From: Terribacillus saccharophilus
GTDB taxonomy: Bacteria > Bacillota > Bacilli > Bacillales > Amphibacillaceae
DNA length: 64,000 bases
NCBI RefSeq assembly: GCF_002272075.1
Contig: NZ_NPBJ01000006.1
Location: 1-64,000 of the forward strand
Reading direction: 5' to 3'
The notes under the pieces are model-generated. The model saw nothing but the letters and a program-made list of their open reading frames with translations, was not told where the DNA came from and did not search any database. Both the position numbers and the translations under genes were made by a program. The first letter of the stretch is position 1. Each line of letters opens with the position of its first letter. This document shows positions 44,041 through 53,421 of the stretch, piece by piece.

Positions 44041-44165
44041 AAAAAAAGCCTGGGAGTAACTGTTAAACAGTTTCTCCCAGGCTTTTATCCTTCCGTGACA
44101 CAGTGAATACTGTGAGTTTTCTCTCGGACCAGACCAGCTGCAGCTGCGGAACCCTAGAAAACATT
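44041..44165 (-). ncRNA. Guanidine-I (ykkC) riboswitch with overlapping terminator
   Basis: The minus strand shows the conserved segments CTAGGGTTCCG, GGTCTGGTCCGAGAG, TGTCACGGAAGGATAAAA and GCCTGGGAGA in order, matching the guanidine-I class. The last segment is also the 5' arm of the terminator GCCTGGGAG...CTCCCAGGC (44048-44083) followed by seven T. Ligand binding should therefore prevent termination and switch on the exporters. Confidence 0.95.
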
Positions 44166-44346
44166 TACAATATTCAATTCACTACATTCTATAGGGTCTT
44201 ACTTAAAAAATCAAGCTTTAAATAGGAGTGAGACATTATTAAATGGACAAGGCATTAAAGAAGTATATCGCCCTATTCTTAGATAGGGATAGGAAAAGTA
44301 TAATAATAATGAAATCCTAATGCTTGCAGAAATTGGAGGGATCCAA

Positions 44347-44985
44347 GTGGTAAAATCAGGACTTTTAGAAGAGAAATTTGAAAGTAGAGAATTAAATAGC
44401 TTATTCCAATGGCGTAATGAACCCAAGAAATGGTCCATTGACACAACAGCTTCTCAATTAATTTTAGAAACCGATCCGGAAACTGATTTCTGGCAAAAAA
44501 CACATTATGGCTTTGAAAATGACAATGGGCATTTTCTTTATATGAAAACAGAAAAGAACTTTAGAATGACCACAAAGGTTAAAGCTTTGCCAAATGCAAA
44601 GTATGACCATGCAGGATTGATGATTCGCTACTCAAAGGATGTATGGGTTAAGACTTCTTTAGAGTATATAAGCACCAGTTTAAGTAAATTAGGCGCTGTT
44701 GTTACAAATCGAGGGTACTCCGATTGGTCAACCCAATATGTTAAAGATAAAGATATTGACTTACACTTTCGAATATCCAAGATTGGTCAAAATTGTTACA
44801 TGGACTTCTCCTGGGATGGCGAAGAATGGATGCAAATGCGCATCGCTCATTTGGACATTCCAGATGATGCTCCAATTTCAGCTGGAATATTTGCATGCAG
44901 CCCTCAAGGAAAAAATCAATCTGTTCGTTTTGATTTTCTTTCTATAGAGGAGCTATCTTCTGATCCGAACGAAGCTTACTTATAA
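44347..44985 (+). CDS. DUF1349 family protein
   Basis: The 212-residue protein matches the DUF1349/concanavalin-like fold: FLYMKTEKNFRMTTKVKALPNAKYDHAGLMIRYS and WDGEEWMQMRIAHL. The family is cytoplasmic and uncharacterised; a sugar- or enolase-related role has been suggested but is not established. A GTG start at 44347 is chosen because GGAGGG is six bases upstream; an ATG nine codons earlier lacks a site. Confidence 0.8.
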   Translation: MVKSGLLEEKFESRELNSLFQWRNEPKKWSIDTTASQLILETDPETDFWQKTHYGFENDNGHFLYMKTEKNFRMTTKVKALPNAKYDHAGLMIRYSKDVWVKTSLEYISTSLSKLGAVVTNRGYSDWSTQYVKDKDIDLHFRISKIGQNCYMDFSWDGEEWMQMRIAHLDIPDDAPISAGIFACSPQGKNQSVRFDFLSIEELSSDPNEAYL

Positions 44986-45154
44986 CCAACTTTTCAACTA
45001 CGCTGCCAAAGGGCAGCTTTTTTATGTTCAATTCATGTTAGAGACATTGTTGAGGCACTTTAAATAATCGTAGTGTATTACTATTTACAAAAAGATGCAC
45101 ATCAATTATAGTTATTATAGATATTCTTTATCCGCGATTAAGGGAGATATTTAT

Positions 45155-45715
45155 ATGAATCCAAAATTACAAAAGAAAATCAGCAACTTAGAAAATATCG
45201 AAAGATTTCCAGCAGATAAATTGTTTGAGTTCCTACCTATCAAGAAAGATGACAATGTATTGGATCTTGGAGCAGGTACTGGTTACATTTCTCTCGCTAT
45301 TGCTGAACGTGTTAATACTGTATATGCATTCGATTATGATGAAGATATTCTTAATTACCTGGACACAGCAGCTAAGGGAAAAGGAATTGAAAATATTAAA
45401 ACTATAGCAGGAAACTTTAAGGATATCACATTAGATAGTCATACTATTGATATAGCTATTGCTTCCATTGCTTTGCACGAAGTTCAACCCCTTTCAACAG
45501 CTTTGAAAGAGATCAATAGAATTTTAAAAGACAAAGGCTTATTCTTGTGTATTGAATTGGAGAAGACAGAGAACTCAAGCGGACCAAGAGTTTCTGCTAA
45601 TGATATGGAATCTCAAATCCTCCGTGCTGGCTTTTCCATCGTTGATAAAATTTATCCATCAACAAAAATTGCAAATCAATCCGTCTATATTATCCTTGCT
45701 CAAAAGAATAAGTAA
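45155..45715 (+). CDS. Class I SAM-dependent methyltransferase
   Basis: The 186-residue protein has motif I VLDLGAGTGYISLAIA, motif II DYDEDILNYLD and post-motif IASIALHEV. The substrate is unknown. AAGGGAG precedes ATG 45155; the longer upstream reading is not supported. Confidence 0.87.
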   Translation: MNPKLQKKISNLENIERFPADKLFEFLPIKKDDNVLDLGAGTGYISLAIAERVNTVYAFDYDEDILNYLDTAAKGKGIENIKTIAGNFKDITLDSHTIDIAIASIALHEVQPLSTALKEINRILKDKGLFLCIELEKTENSSGPRVSANDMESQILRAGFSIVDKIYPSTKIANQSVYIILAQKNK

Positions 45716-45923
45716 TATACATTTATGGTGTCACTAGTGATGGAGCACCTGATAAAAAAGGCTGAAAATAAACTTTTTTATGTTCAGTCTTTTTGTGTTA
45801 TGAGAGCCGTTAAATAACAAAGAAAGAGCCGTTTCCTTATAGAAAACAGCTTTTTATAGACTCTGCTCCTTACATATCAGGAAGTGTTTTAAAGTTCTTT
45901 ATCTTATAAATTTGCAAATGTAC

Positions 45924-46805
<882 letters not shown>

Positions 46806-46973
46806 TTATGTTGTATCTTTTTATACAACTCCATTCTCTTATTATGCATTAGTTTATTAATAAGCAGGTATCCCATTCTTGTCAGATAAATGCCTAATCC
46901 TCTCATTCGACTCCATTATATTAAACAAATTAAAAAGACACTCGTAGGAGTGTCCCAGATTGTAATATTGGAG

Positions 46974-47573
46974 TTAAGAAACTATTGTAATCCCACCAAT
47001 TAAGTCACTAAAGTCATGATTAATTATCTCAACTAATTTAAATTCCTTGTTTTCATATTCAAATTTCAAAATGCAGCAATTTCCGATTTTGTTTTGCTGT
47101 ACGATAGCACTTGTATGTTCCCAATACCTCATAAAGTTTCTGCATGCCGCTCCATGAGAGACTGCTAAAACAACTTTATTATCTTCTTCCATAATTTTTT
47201 GACAGGTAGCCGCAACTCTTTCTTGTAATTCTTTTTGATCCTCACCGCCATACTTCACAAAGAAATCATTATAAGGCAGCGGCGGATTCAAATCTTCACT
47301 TTCCCCTTCAAACGTTCCAAAATTCCATTCCTTCAATCCTTTTAATCTTGTATAAGGCATATCTGTTACTAGTTCTAACGTGTCACTTGCTCTTTCAGAC
47401 GTCGAACTGTATGCATCATCAAAGATAATATTACGCTCTTTAAAATACTCACCTGCAGTCTCTGCTTGTCTGACTCCTAATTCTGTCAGTGGTGAATCAC
47501 ACCAACCTTGAACTTTTTTTCTCTGGTTAAATAATGTTTGTCCATGCCTCATTAGATAAAGCGTCTTTTTCAT
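46974..47573 (-). CDS. Histidine phosphatase family protein
   Basis: The 199-residue protein has the RHG motif YLMRHGQTLFN at the N terminus, Glu in KEWNFGTFEGE and second His in AVSHGAA. It is a phosphoglycerate mutase-like phosphatase of unknown substrate. ATG 47571-47573 is chosen with GGGAGGAT before it. Confidence 0.9.
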   Translation of the reverse strand: MKKTLYLMRHGQTLFNQRKKVQGWCDSPLTELGVRQAETAGEYFKERNIIFDDAYSSTSERASDTLELVTDMPYTRLKGLKEWNFGTFEGESEDLNPPLPYNDFFVKYGGEDQKELQERVAATCQKIMEEDNKVVLAVSHGAACRNFMRYWEHTSAIVQQNKIGNCCILKFEYENKEFKLVEIINHDFSDLIGGITIVS

Positions 47574-47931
47574 CTGTATCCTCCCCATGCACTATTAGAA
47601 GAATATTGAGATATATAAAATGTACTTCAATCACTCAGAATTGGTTACCTTTTATTCTTATTTAGAATGAGAACTATACATACCAATAAAAGGCATTTTA
47701 TAATGTATTAAGGTGAATCATACAGATACTTCTACTGCAAAGACATTAAAAAAACCGCTACGAATACTCTTCTTAGTTTTCGAACCGTTCCTTTTTATAC
47801 AATCATCTTTTGTAAGAATGTACTCTTGCTGTTGTGTTTGAGGCTGGCTATAACCTGAAGTATTGCTTAATACTGATTCTATGGTCTAATTTAAATTCTA
47901 ATGCAGCTCTTATTTTATGTGCTGGAAAGTT
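47574..47931. other. Intergenic region without recognised features
   Basis: About 360 bp, AT-rich, between a histidine phosphatase gene and the Crh-like gene. I see no ORF with a ribosome-binding site, no strong hairpin with T run and no repeat. Confidence 0.5.
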
Positions 47932-48186
47932 CTATTTTTCTAAAAGGAAACTCTTTAAAGTGTCAAAAGTAACATGCTCATCACACCCATGTACCATCAG
48001 CATGATTTCGTCACCATCCTTAACGTTCAAATCCATCACTCTCATAAGCTTTTTTCCATCACTGGATATTCCGCTTTTAGAAAGAATCACATCACTAGTA
48101 AAGGAACACGCTTTATCAACAAATATTGCAGTGTTCCTTGCTTGCAATCCTCGGTGAAGGTTCACTGTTATCTTTGTGACCAGCAT
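47932..48186 (-). CDS. HPr/Crh-like protein lacking both phosphorylation sites
   Basis: The 84-residue protein aligns end to end with HPr and Crh: HRGLQARNTAIFVDKACSFTS and later DGKKLMRVMDLNVKDGDEI. The phosphotransfer histidine is Gln15, as in Crh, and the regulatory Ser46 is Lys (GKKLM where Crh has AKSIM). It therefore cannot be phosphorylated at either known site. It could be a constitutive mimic, a decoy or a divergent carrier. It is monocistronic. The second of two adjacent ATGs is used to give the family numbering, with AAGGTGG upstream. Confidence 0.85.
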   Translation of the reverse strand: MLVTKITVNLHRGLQARNTAIFVDKACSFTSDVILSKSGISSDGKKLMRVMDLNVKDGDEIMLMVHGCDEHVTFDTLKSFLLEK

Positions 48187-48324
48187 CATTTCCACCTTCC
48201 TCAAAAAGTTTCAATAGTCTCATTACTAACTATGCCATGCTGAAACATGTACTTACTTCGTATAAAAAAGGATGGCCCAAAAGCTGAAAAATGGGACATC
48301 CTTTGAGATTGGCAGTTAAATATT

Positions 48325-49365
48325 TTACAACGTACTGTTATCGATAACAAAGCGATACTTTACATCTGAAGAAAGAACACGTTTATATGCTTCGTCAATT
48401 TCATCAGCAGCTATCACTTCAATTTCCGGAGCAATATTATGTTCTGCACAGAATTCTAACATCTCTTGCGTCTCACGAATGCCTCCGATCAACGAACCTG
48501 CAAACGAGCGACGATGACCGATGAGAGACATCACGTTTAATGACAACGGATCAGCTGGAGCGCCGACATTTACCATTGTGCCATCAAGATTCAGTAAGGA
48601 AAGATATGCATTAAGATCAATCTTTGCACTTACTGTGTTAATGATTAAGTCAAAAGTTCCTGCAAGCTTGTCGAATGTTTCTGGATCACTTGTTGCATAG
48701 TAGTTGTTTGCACCGAATTGCAAACCATCTTCTTTTTTCTTCAATGTTTGGGAAAGAACAGTCACTTCAGCACCCATAGCATGTGCAATCTTGACAGCCA
48801 TATGGCCTAGACCGCCTAAACCAACGACCGCAATTTTTTTACCTGGTCCAGCTCCCCAGTGGTTTAGTGGAGAAAATGTCGTAATACCAGCGCAAAGCAA
48901 TGGAGCTGCAGCATCAAGTTCAATATTATCGGGGATACTTACAACGAATTCTTCCGTTACGACGATATGGGAAGAATAGCCGCCTTGCGTAGGTTCACCG
49001 TATTTATCCACGCCAGCGTAAGTAGGAATATTTCCTTTATGACAATATTGCTCTTCACCTTTTACACAATTCTCACATTCTCCGCATGAGTCAACCATGC
49101 ATCCGACGCCTACTCGGTCACCGATCTTATACTTCGTAACTTCGGAACCCACATCTGTAACGATTCCCGCAATTTCATGTCCTGGTACAAGCGGATAGTT
49201 TACTGCTCCCCACTCGCCGTGAGCAGTATGTATATCAGAGTGGCAAATCCCGGCAAACTTAATTTCGATTAAAACATCATGTAAATCAAGATCACGTCTT
49301 TCAATTTCAGCAGCTCGAAAAGATTTATCTGGACCGTCAACAGCTCGTGCTTTAGCGATTACCAT
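48325..49365 (-). CDS. adhA: Zinc-dependent alcohol dehydrogenase (AdhA-like)
   Basis: The 346-residue protein has catalytic zinc residues in [14 protein letters not shown] and GHEIAG, structural zinc cysteines CGECENC with a fourth Cys at EEQYC, and NAD(P) motif [10 protein letters not shown]. It fits the cinnamyl-alcohol/aldehyde-reducing group that includes B. subtilis AdhA, used against formaldehyde and methylglyoxal. ATG 49363-49365 follows GGAGG. It is divergent from a MerR regulator and has a MerR-type promoter. Confidence 0.93.
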   Translation of the reverse strand: MVIAKARAVDGPDKSFRAAEIERRDLDLHDVLIEIKFAGICHSDIHTAHGEWGAVNYPLVPGHEIAGIVTDVGSEVTKYKIGDRVGVGCMVDSCGECENCVKGEEQYCHKGNIPTYAGVDKYGEPTQGGYSSHIVVTEEFVVSIPDNIELDAAAPLLCAGITTFSPLNHWGAGPGKKIAVVGLGGLGHMAVKIAHAMGAEVTVLSQTLKKKEDGLQFGANNYYATSDPETFDKLAGTFDLIINTVSAKIDLNAYLSLLNLDGTMVNVGAPADPLSLNVMSLIGHRRSFAGSLIGGIRETQEMLEFCAEHNIAPEIEVIAADEIDEAYKRVLSSDVKYRFVIDNSTL

Positions 49366-49441
49366 TTTAAAATCCTCCATAAGATTATGATTTTAAGAGA
49401 ATACAACTGGACAAATTCCATCCTTCCTTCTCTCGCTTACA

Positions 49442-49472
49442 ATTCTAATCTTTAGAGTCAACTCTAAGTCAA
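49442..49472 (-). promoter_or_regulatory. MerR-type promoter of adhA with 19-bp spacer and dyad
   Basis: TTGACT (49467-49472) and TAGAAT (49442-49447) are 19 bp apart on the minus strand. The spacer holds the dyad TTAGAGT-TG-ACTCTAA. Overlong spacers with a central dyad are the hallmark of MerR-activated promoters. Confidence 0.85.
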
Positions 49473-49600
49473 GTGAATATTTTTTTAAAAAAATATAACT
49501 CAATCATGTCGCTTTGACGTTTAGTAAATCCTATGATAAAATCCTCCTCACTTATAGAGATAACTTAAAGGCTAAATAATCATGGAATAGGAGGAATACG

Positions 49601-50014
49601 ATGAAGACATTTTCTATCAGTGAAGTTGCAAAAGAATTAAATGTCACCGCTTATACCTTGCGTTACTATGACAAGGAAGGCCTTATGCCTTATGTTGAAC
49701 GCAAAGAAAGCGGCCAGCGATTATTTAAAGAATCCGATATTGCCGCTTTAAAAGTGATTGAATGCTTGAAATCAACTGGTATGCCGATTAAAGAAATAAA
49801 GACATTTATCGATTGGTGTACGGATGGCGATTCCACCCTTCAACAACGATTCGACATGTTTATGGAACGAAAAGCCGTTGTGGATATGCAGATAGCAGAA
49901 TTAAAGAAAACGATGGAACTCATCGATCATAAATGTTTATATTATAAAACAGCATTAGATGCTGGAACCGAGGAAATACACAAGAACGACAAAATAGAAA
50001 TTCCCCATTACTAA
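49601..50014 (+). CDS. MerR family regulator (AdhR-like)
   Basis: The 137-residue protein has a winged HTH (FSISEVAKELNVTAYTLRYYDKEGL) and a dimerisation coiled coil (about 80-115). One cysteine (Cys65 region, IECLKSTG) and a second in DWCTDG could sense electrophiles, as AdhR does for aldehydes. AGGAGG precedes the ATG. It is divergent from adhA and convergent in logic with the SDR gene downstream, which has the same operator. Confidence 0.9.
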   Translation: MKTFSISEVAKELNVTAYTLRYYDKEGLMPYVERKESGQRLFKESDIAALKVIECLKSTGMPIKEIKTFIDWCTDGDSTLQQRFDMFMERKAVVDMQIAELKKTMELIDHKCLYYKTALDAGTEEIHKNDKIEIPHY

Positions 50015-50019
50015 TAAAA

Positions 50020-50064
50020 GAAGAGGCCCTCGTACTATCAAAAATTACGGGGGCCTCTTTTTCT
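50020..50064 (+). terminator. Terminator after the MerR gene
   Basis: AAGAGGCCCTCGTA and TACGGGGGCCTCTT pair, followed by a T run. Confidence 0.88.
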
Positions 50065-50109
50065 ATTGATGTAAGCAAATCCGATATAAACTTTTTTAAG
50101 TATTTCCCC

Positions 50110-50140
50110 TTGCTTTAGAGTCGGCTCTAAGTTGTAGGCT
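50110..50140 (+). promoter_or_regulatory. MerR-type promoter of the SDR gene
   Basis: TTGCTT (50110-50115), a 19-bp spacer with dyad TTAGAGT-CGG-CTCTAA, and TAGGCT (50135-50140). The dyad half-sites are the same as before adhA. Confidence 0.8.
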
Positions 50141-50168
50141 TATTGTATTCAGTAAGGGAGGAATAAAT

Positions 50169-50915
50169 ATGACAATCGAAAACAAAGTAGTTATAATCAC
50201 TGGAGCATCATCTGGAATTGGGGAAGCAACTGCAAAATTATTGGCTAGCAAAGGAGCCAAAATAGTTTTGGGTGCTCGCCGTGAAGACAAATTAAAAGCA
50301 TTGAAAGAGGAAATTCAACAATCTGGCGGTCAAGCTGTTTACCGCGTCACAGATGTAGTTAATCCAGATGATAGTCATCAGCTTGTTCAATTAGCGAATG
50401 ACACTTTTGGTGGTGTTGATGTAATCTTCTTGAACGCAGGACTGATGCCTAATTCACCACTTTCCGAATTAAAAACGGATGAGTGGAACAGTATGATTGA
50501 CGTTAATATTAAAGGTGTATTGAATGGTATCGCAGCAGTATTGCCAACATTTACATCTCAGAAATCTGGACATATTATCACTACTTCATCAGTAGCTGGG
50601 CTTAAAGCTTACCCAGGCGGTGCTGTTTATGGTGCAACAAAGTGGGCTGTCCGTGATTTAATGGAAGTTCTGCGTATGGAATCTGCTCAAGAAGGCACTA
50701 ACATCCGCACAGCAACTATTTACCCTGCTGCAATCAATACAGAATTACTGGATACTATAACAGATAAAAATACTTCAGAAGGCATGACTGCATTGTACGA
50801 ACAATACGGTATCACACCTGATCGAGTTGCCAATATTGTAGCGTTTGCTATGGATCAGCCAGAAGATACAAACATCAATGAATTCACAATTGGACCAACA
50901 AGCCAACCTTGGTAA
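50169..50915 (+). CDS. Short-chain dehydrogenase/reductase
   Basis: The 248-residue classical SDR has TGASSGIGEAT (12-22), NAG, and catalytic Ser in TTSSVAGL with YGATK. It is similar to YdfG-type enzymes acting on small aldehydes, ketones or serine. GGGAGG precedes the ATG. Its promoter carries the operator shared with adhA. Confidence 0.92.
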   Translation: MTIENKVVIITGASSGIGEATAKLLASKGAKIVLGARREDKLKALKEEIQQSGGQAVYRVTDVVNPDDSHQLVQLANDTFGGVDVIFLNAGLMPNSPLSELKTDEWNSMIDVNIKGVLNGIAAVLPTFTSQKSGHIITTSSVAGLKAYPGGAVYGATKWAVRDLMEVLRMESAQEGTNIRTATIYPAAINTELLDTITDKNTSEGMTALYEQYGITPDRVANIVAFAMDQPEDTNINEFTIGPTSQPW

Positions 50916-50940
50916 AATTCAATTATATAACAATCTTAAA

Positions 50941-50976
50941 CAGAGGCTGTCCAGAAAATATCGACAGCCTCTTTTA
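50941..50976 (+). terminator. Terminator after the SDR gene
   Basis: AGAGGCTGTC (50942-50951) and GACAGCCTCT (50963-50972), then TTTT. Confidence 0.85.
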
Positions 50977-50997
50977 ACTTTAAAGTAGCTCCTTACA

Positions 50998-51906
50998 TCA
51001 AACATTTTCTTTTAGCTCCTCTCTTAATCTCTTCATATCCGCTCTGGGTGAAACTCCAAACATGCGGGCATATTCGCGAGTGAATTGTGACTGACTTTCA
51101 TACCCCACTTGGAATGCGACCTCAGCTATATCGGGTAACTCCGCCATTAACAAACGCCTGGCTTCCTGTAATCTCAACTGTTTTTGAAACTGAATTGGAC
51201 TCATAGCAGTCACCTCTTTAAAATGCCGATGAAGTGAAGACACACTCATATTCGCTATATCCGCTAAATCTTCTATTCGAAATGACTTTTCAAAGTCACT
51301 AATGATATATTCAATTACATCTCTAATTCTCATAGTATTACTGCCTACTACAGCCATTTGTTGCAGTGCATCCCCATTTGGACCTTGCAAAACCCAATAC
51401 AATATTTCTTTCTTATATAGCGGGGCTAGTATTGGAATATGCTTTTGTTTGTCTAACAAACTAGCTAACCTAATTACCGCATCCAATAAAGAAGACTCTG
51501 ACTCACCGATAAACATGGCTCTTTTCGTATCTTGTCTCTTTCCAGATCGTATACCAGTTTCATGTAAAACCTCTACTATATCCTTAGGCGTAAATTCAAG
51601 TTTAAGGGCAAAATAGGGAAAATCATATGTTGCATTAATTACTTGCCCGGTTACTGGCAGCTCTACTGATGCCACAATAAAATTTCCCGGTCCATATTTA
51701 AAGCATTCCTCCCCCAGCAATACTTCCTTTTCTCCTTGGACAATAATGCAAAAAGAAATTTCGTTAACTCTAGCGACAGGTTCACTGATAGTGGATTCAC
51801 GGATAAGAAATAACGATTCTATAGATGTAGGATGAACACCGTCTGAATCTGTATACTTGCTAATAAGCTTGCCTAGTTCTTGCTGCTTGTCGTAATCACT
51901 GATCAT
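50998..51906 (-). CDS. AraC family transcriptional regulator
   Basis: The 302-residue protein has an AraC_N cupin-like ligand domain (about 20-180, with ISFCIIVQGEKEVLLG) and two C-terminal HTH motifs (IEDLADIANMSVSSLHRHFK and IAEVAFQVGYESQSQFTREYAR). It is divergent from an aldo/keto reductase gene 180 bp away, which is its most likely target. Confidence 0.92.
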   Translation of the reverse strand: MISDYDKQQELGKLISKYTDSDGVHPTSIESLFLIRESTISEPVARVNEISFCIIVQGEKEVLLGEECFKYGPGNFIVASVELPVTGQVINATYDFPYFALKLEFTPKDIVEVLHETGIRSGKRQDTKRAMFIGESESSLLDAVIRLASLLDKQKHIPILAPLYKKEILYWVLQGPNGDALQQMAVVGSNTMRIRDVIEYIISDFEKSFRIEDLADIANMSVSSLHRHFKEVTAMSPIQFQKQLRLQEARRLLMAELPDIAEVAFQVGYESQSQFTREYARMFGVSPRADMKRLREELKENV

Positions 51907-52086
51907 CTCTTATTCGTCTTCTCCTTCGGTTAAGTTTAGTTTATTTTAATTGATATTCTTTCAGCTAGAAAGGTCTTTGATAGTATTAGGCAAAGATTTG
52001 AGACAAATGAGTTTATAGTTCATATAGAAATTATGAGACAATGAAAGAGGTTACAATGAACGAGCGATAAAGGGAGGATGATATAA

Positions 52087-53067
52087 ATGGAATATGTAAA
52101 ACTAGGAAATACAGGTTTGGATGTATCTAAATTATGTCTTGGCTGTATGAGCTTTGGTGATGCAGAAAAATGGATTCATCAATGGGTACTTGATGAAGAG
52201 CAGAGTCGCTCTATCATTAAAAAAGCACTTGAACTTGGAATCAATTTCTTTGATACTGCTAATGTGTATTCAATGGGAACTAGTGAAGAATTCCTAGGAC
52301 GTGCTTTAAAGGATTATGCCAATCGAGACGAGGTTGTGCTGGCAACAAAAGTCCATGGACGTATGCATCAAGGCCCTAATGGTGCGGGTCTTTCCAGAAA
52401 AACCATCATGAGTGAAATTGATAAAAGCCTTAAGAGACTAGGTACAGATTATATAGACCTTTATATCATCCATCGCTGGGACTACAATACCCCTATTGAG
52501 GAAACAATGGAAGCATTGCATGATGTGGTGAAAGCCGGAAAAGCAAGATATATTGGCGCCTCTGCCATGTATGCTTGGCAATTCCAAAAAGCATTACACG
52601 TAGCAGAGAAAAATAATTGGACACGCTTTGTATCGATGCAGAATCACTACAACCTTCTCTACCGTGAAGAAGAGCGGGAGATGCTGCCTCTCTGTAAAGA
52701 AGAAAAAATTGGTGTGACTCCCTACAGTCCGCTTGCATCAGGAAGACTGACACGTGATTGGTCGGAAACAACTCATCGTTCTAAAACAGATCAAATTCAA
52801 AGATCCAAATACGATGCAACTGCTGATGCAGACCGATTAGTTGTAGAACGAGTAGCAGCGATATCGGAAAAACATAATGTCCCTCGTATCCATATTGCAC
52901 TTGCCTGGCTGCTATCAAAAGAAACAATAACAGCACCTATTATTGGTGCCACTAAAATATCCCATCTCGAAGATGCTGTAGGTTCTCTATCAGTTAAGCT
53001 AACTGCTGAAGATATTGCTTTTCTCGAAGAAGCCTATGTACCGCATTCTGTAGTGGGACCTAATTAA
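52087..53067 (+). CDS. Aldo/keto reductase
   Basis: The 326-residue AKR has NFFDTANVYSMGTSEE (Asp, Tyr), VLATKVHG (Lys) and YIIHRWDYNTP (His). It resembles YajO/YhdN-type general reductases. GGGAGG precedes the ATG. It is probably activated by the divergent AraC protein in response to a carbonyl substrate. Confidence 0.92.
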   Translation: MEYVKLGNTGLDVSKLCLGCMSFGDAEKWIHQWVLDEEQSRSIIKKALELGINFFDTANVYSMGTSEEFLGRALKDYANRDEVVLATKVHGRMHQGPNGAGLSRKTIMSEIDKSLKRLGTDYIDLYIIHRWDYNTPIEETMEALHDVVKAGKARYIGASAMYAWQFQKALHVAEKNNWTRFVSMQNHYNLLYREEEREMLPLCKEEKIGVTPYSPLASGRLTRDWSETTHRSKTDQIQRSKYDATADADRLVVERVAAISEKHNVPRIHIALAWLLSKETITAPIIGATKISHLEDAVGSLSVKLTAEDIAFLEEAYVPHSVVGPN

Positions 53068-53082
53068 TTTATCGAAAAATGC

Positions 53083-53125
53083 AGCAACTCAATCTTTCTC
53101 ATAATCAGATTGAGTTGCTTTATTT
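53083..53125 (+). terminator. Terminator after the aldo/keto reductase gene
   Basis: AGCAACTCAATC (53083-53094) and GATTGAGTTGCT (53108-53119) form a perfect stem, then TTATTTG. Confidence 0.85.
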
Positions 53126-53171
53126 GTGACTGTTTTTGAATATGTAATGTTTCCCTCAATTAGAAATAAAG

Positions 53172-53197
53172 GTTTAGGATAAAGAAATATCGGGCAA
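53172..53197 (+). promoter_or_regulatory. Candidate SigB promoter
   Basis: GTTTAG (53172-53177), a 14-bp spacer and GGGCAA (53192-53197) resemble the Bacillus SigB consensus GTTTAA-N12-14-GGGTAT. A 49-codon ORF follows, and an RsbR gene lies next door. Confidence 0.5.
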
Positions 53198-53227
53198 AGT
53201 AGTTTAGTTGAGGGGGACAGCAAAGAC

Positions 53228-53377
53228 GTGTACTTAAATGAAAAAAAATTAATTTATAGGGAACTCGCCAGGTTAATGCATGATTTCGACAGATGTCCAG
53301 ATGAATCTATAAAAAAACATATTACAGAAGACATAGCACTTTTAAATGAAGCAATTCAATATAAAGTAAAAAAATAA
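53228..53377 (+). CDS. Small hypothetical protein, 49 residues
   Basis: The ORF starts with GTG (VYLNEKKLIYRELARLMHDF) and ends KVKK-stop. The protein is charged, probably helical, and has one cysteine. GAGGGGG lies somewhat far (about 13 bases) upstream. A strong terminator begins at its stop codon and a SigB-like promoter precedes it, which supports a real gene. I recognise no family. Confidence 0.6.
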   Translation: MYLNEKKLIYRELARLMHDFDRCPDESIKKHITEDIALLNEAIQYKVKK

Positions 53378-53413
53378 CTCTCCATTTTTCATTAAACGAA
53401 AATGGAGAGTTTC
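53368..53413. terminator. Bidirectional terminator between the small ORF and rsbR-like gene
   Basis: AACTCTCCATTTT (53376-53388) and AAAATGGAGAGTT (53399-53411). The T run is strongest on the minus strand. Confidence 0.85.
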
Positions 53414-53421
53414 TGTCTGTC

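Noticed and set aside
44165-44346. Small ORF before the DUF1349 gene
   Set aside because: Minus-strand readings here lack start sites and overlap the riboswitch promoter region.
47574-47931. Insertion-sequence remnant or small gene in the gap
   Set aside because: No inverted repeats, transposase-like reading or ribosome-binding site could be found.
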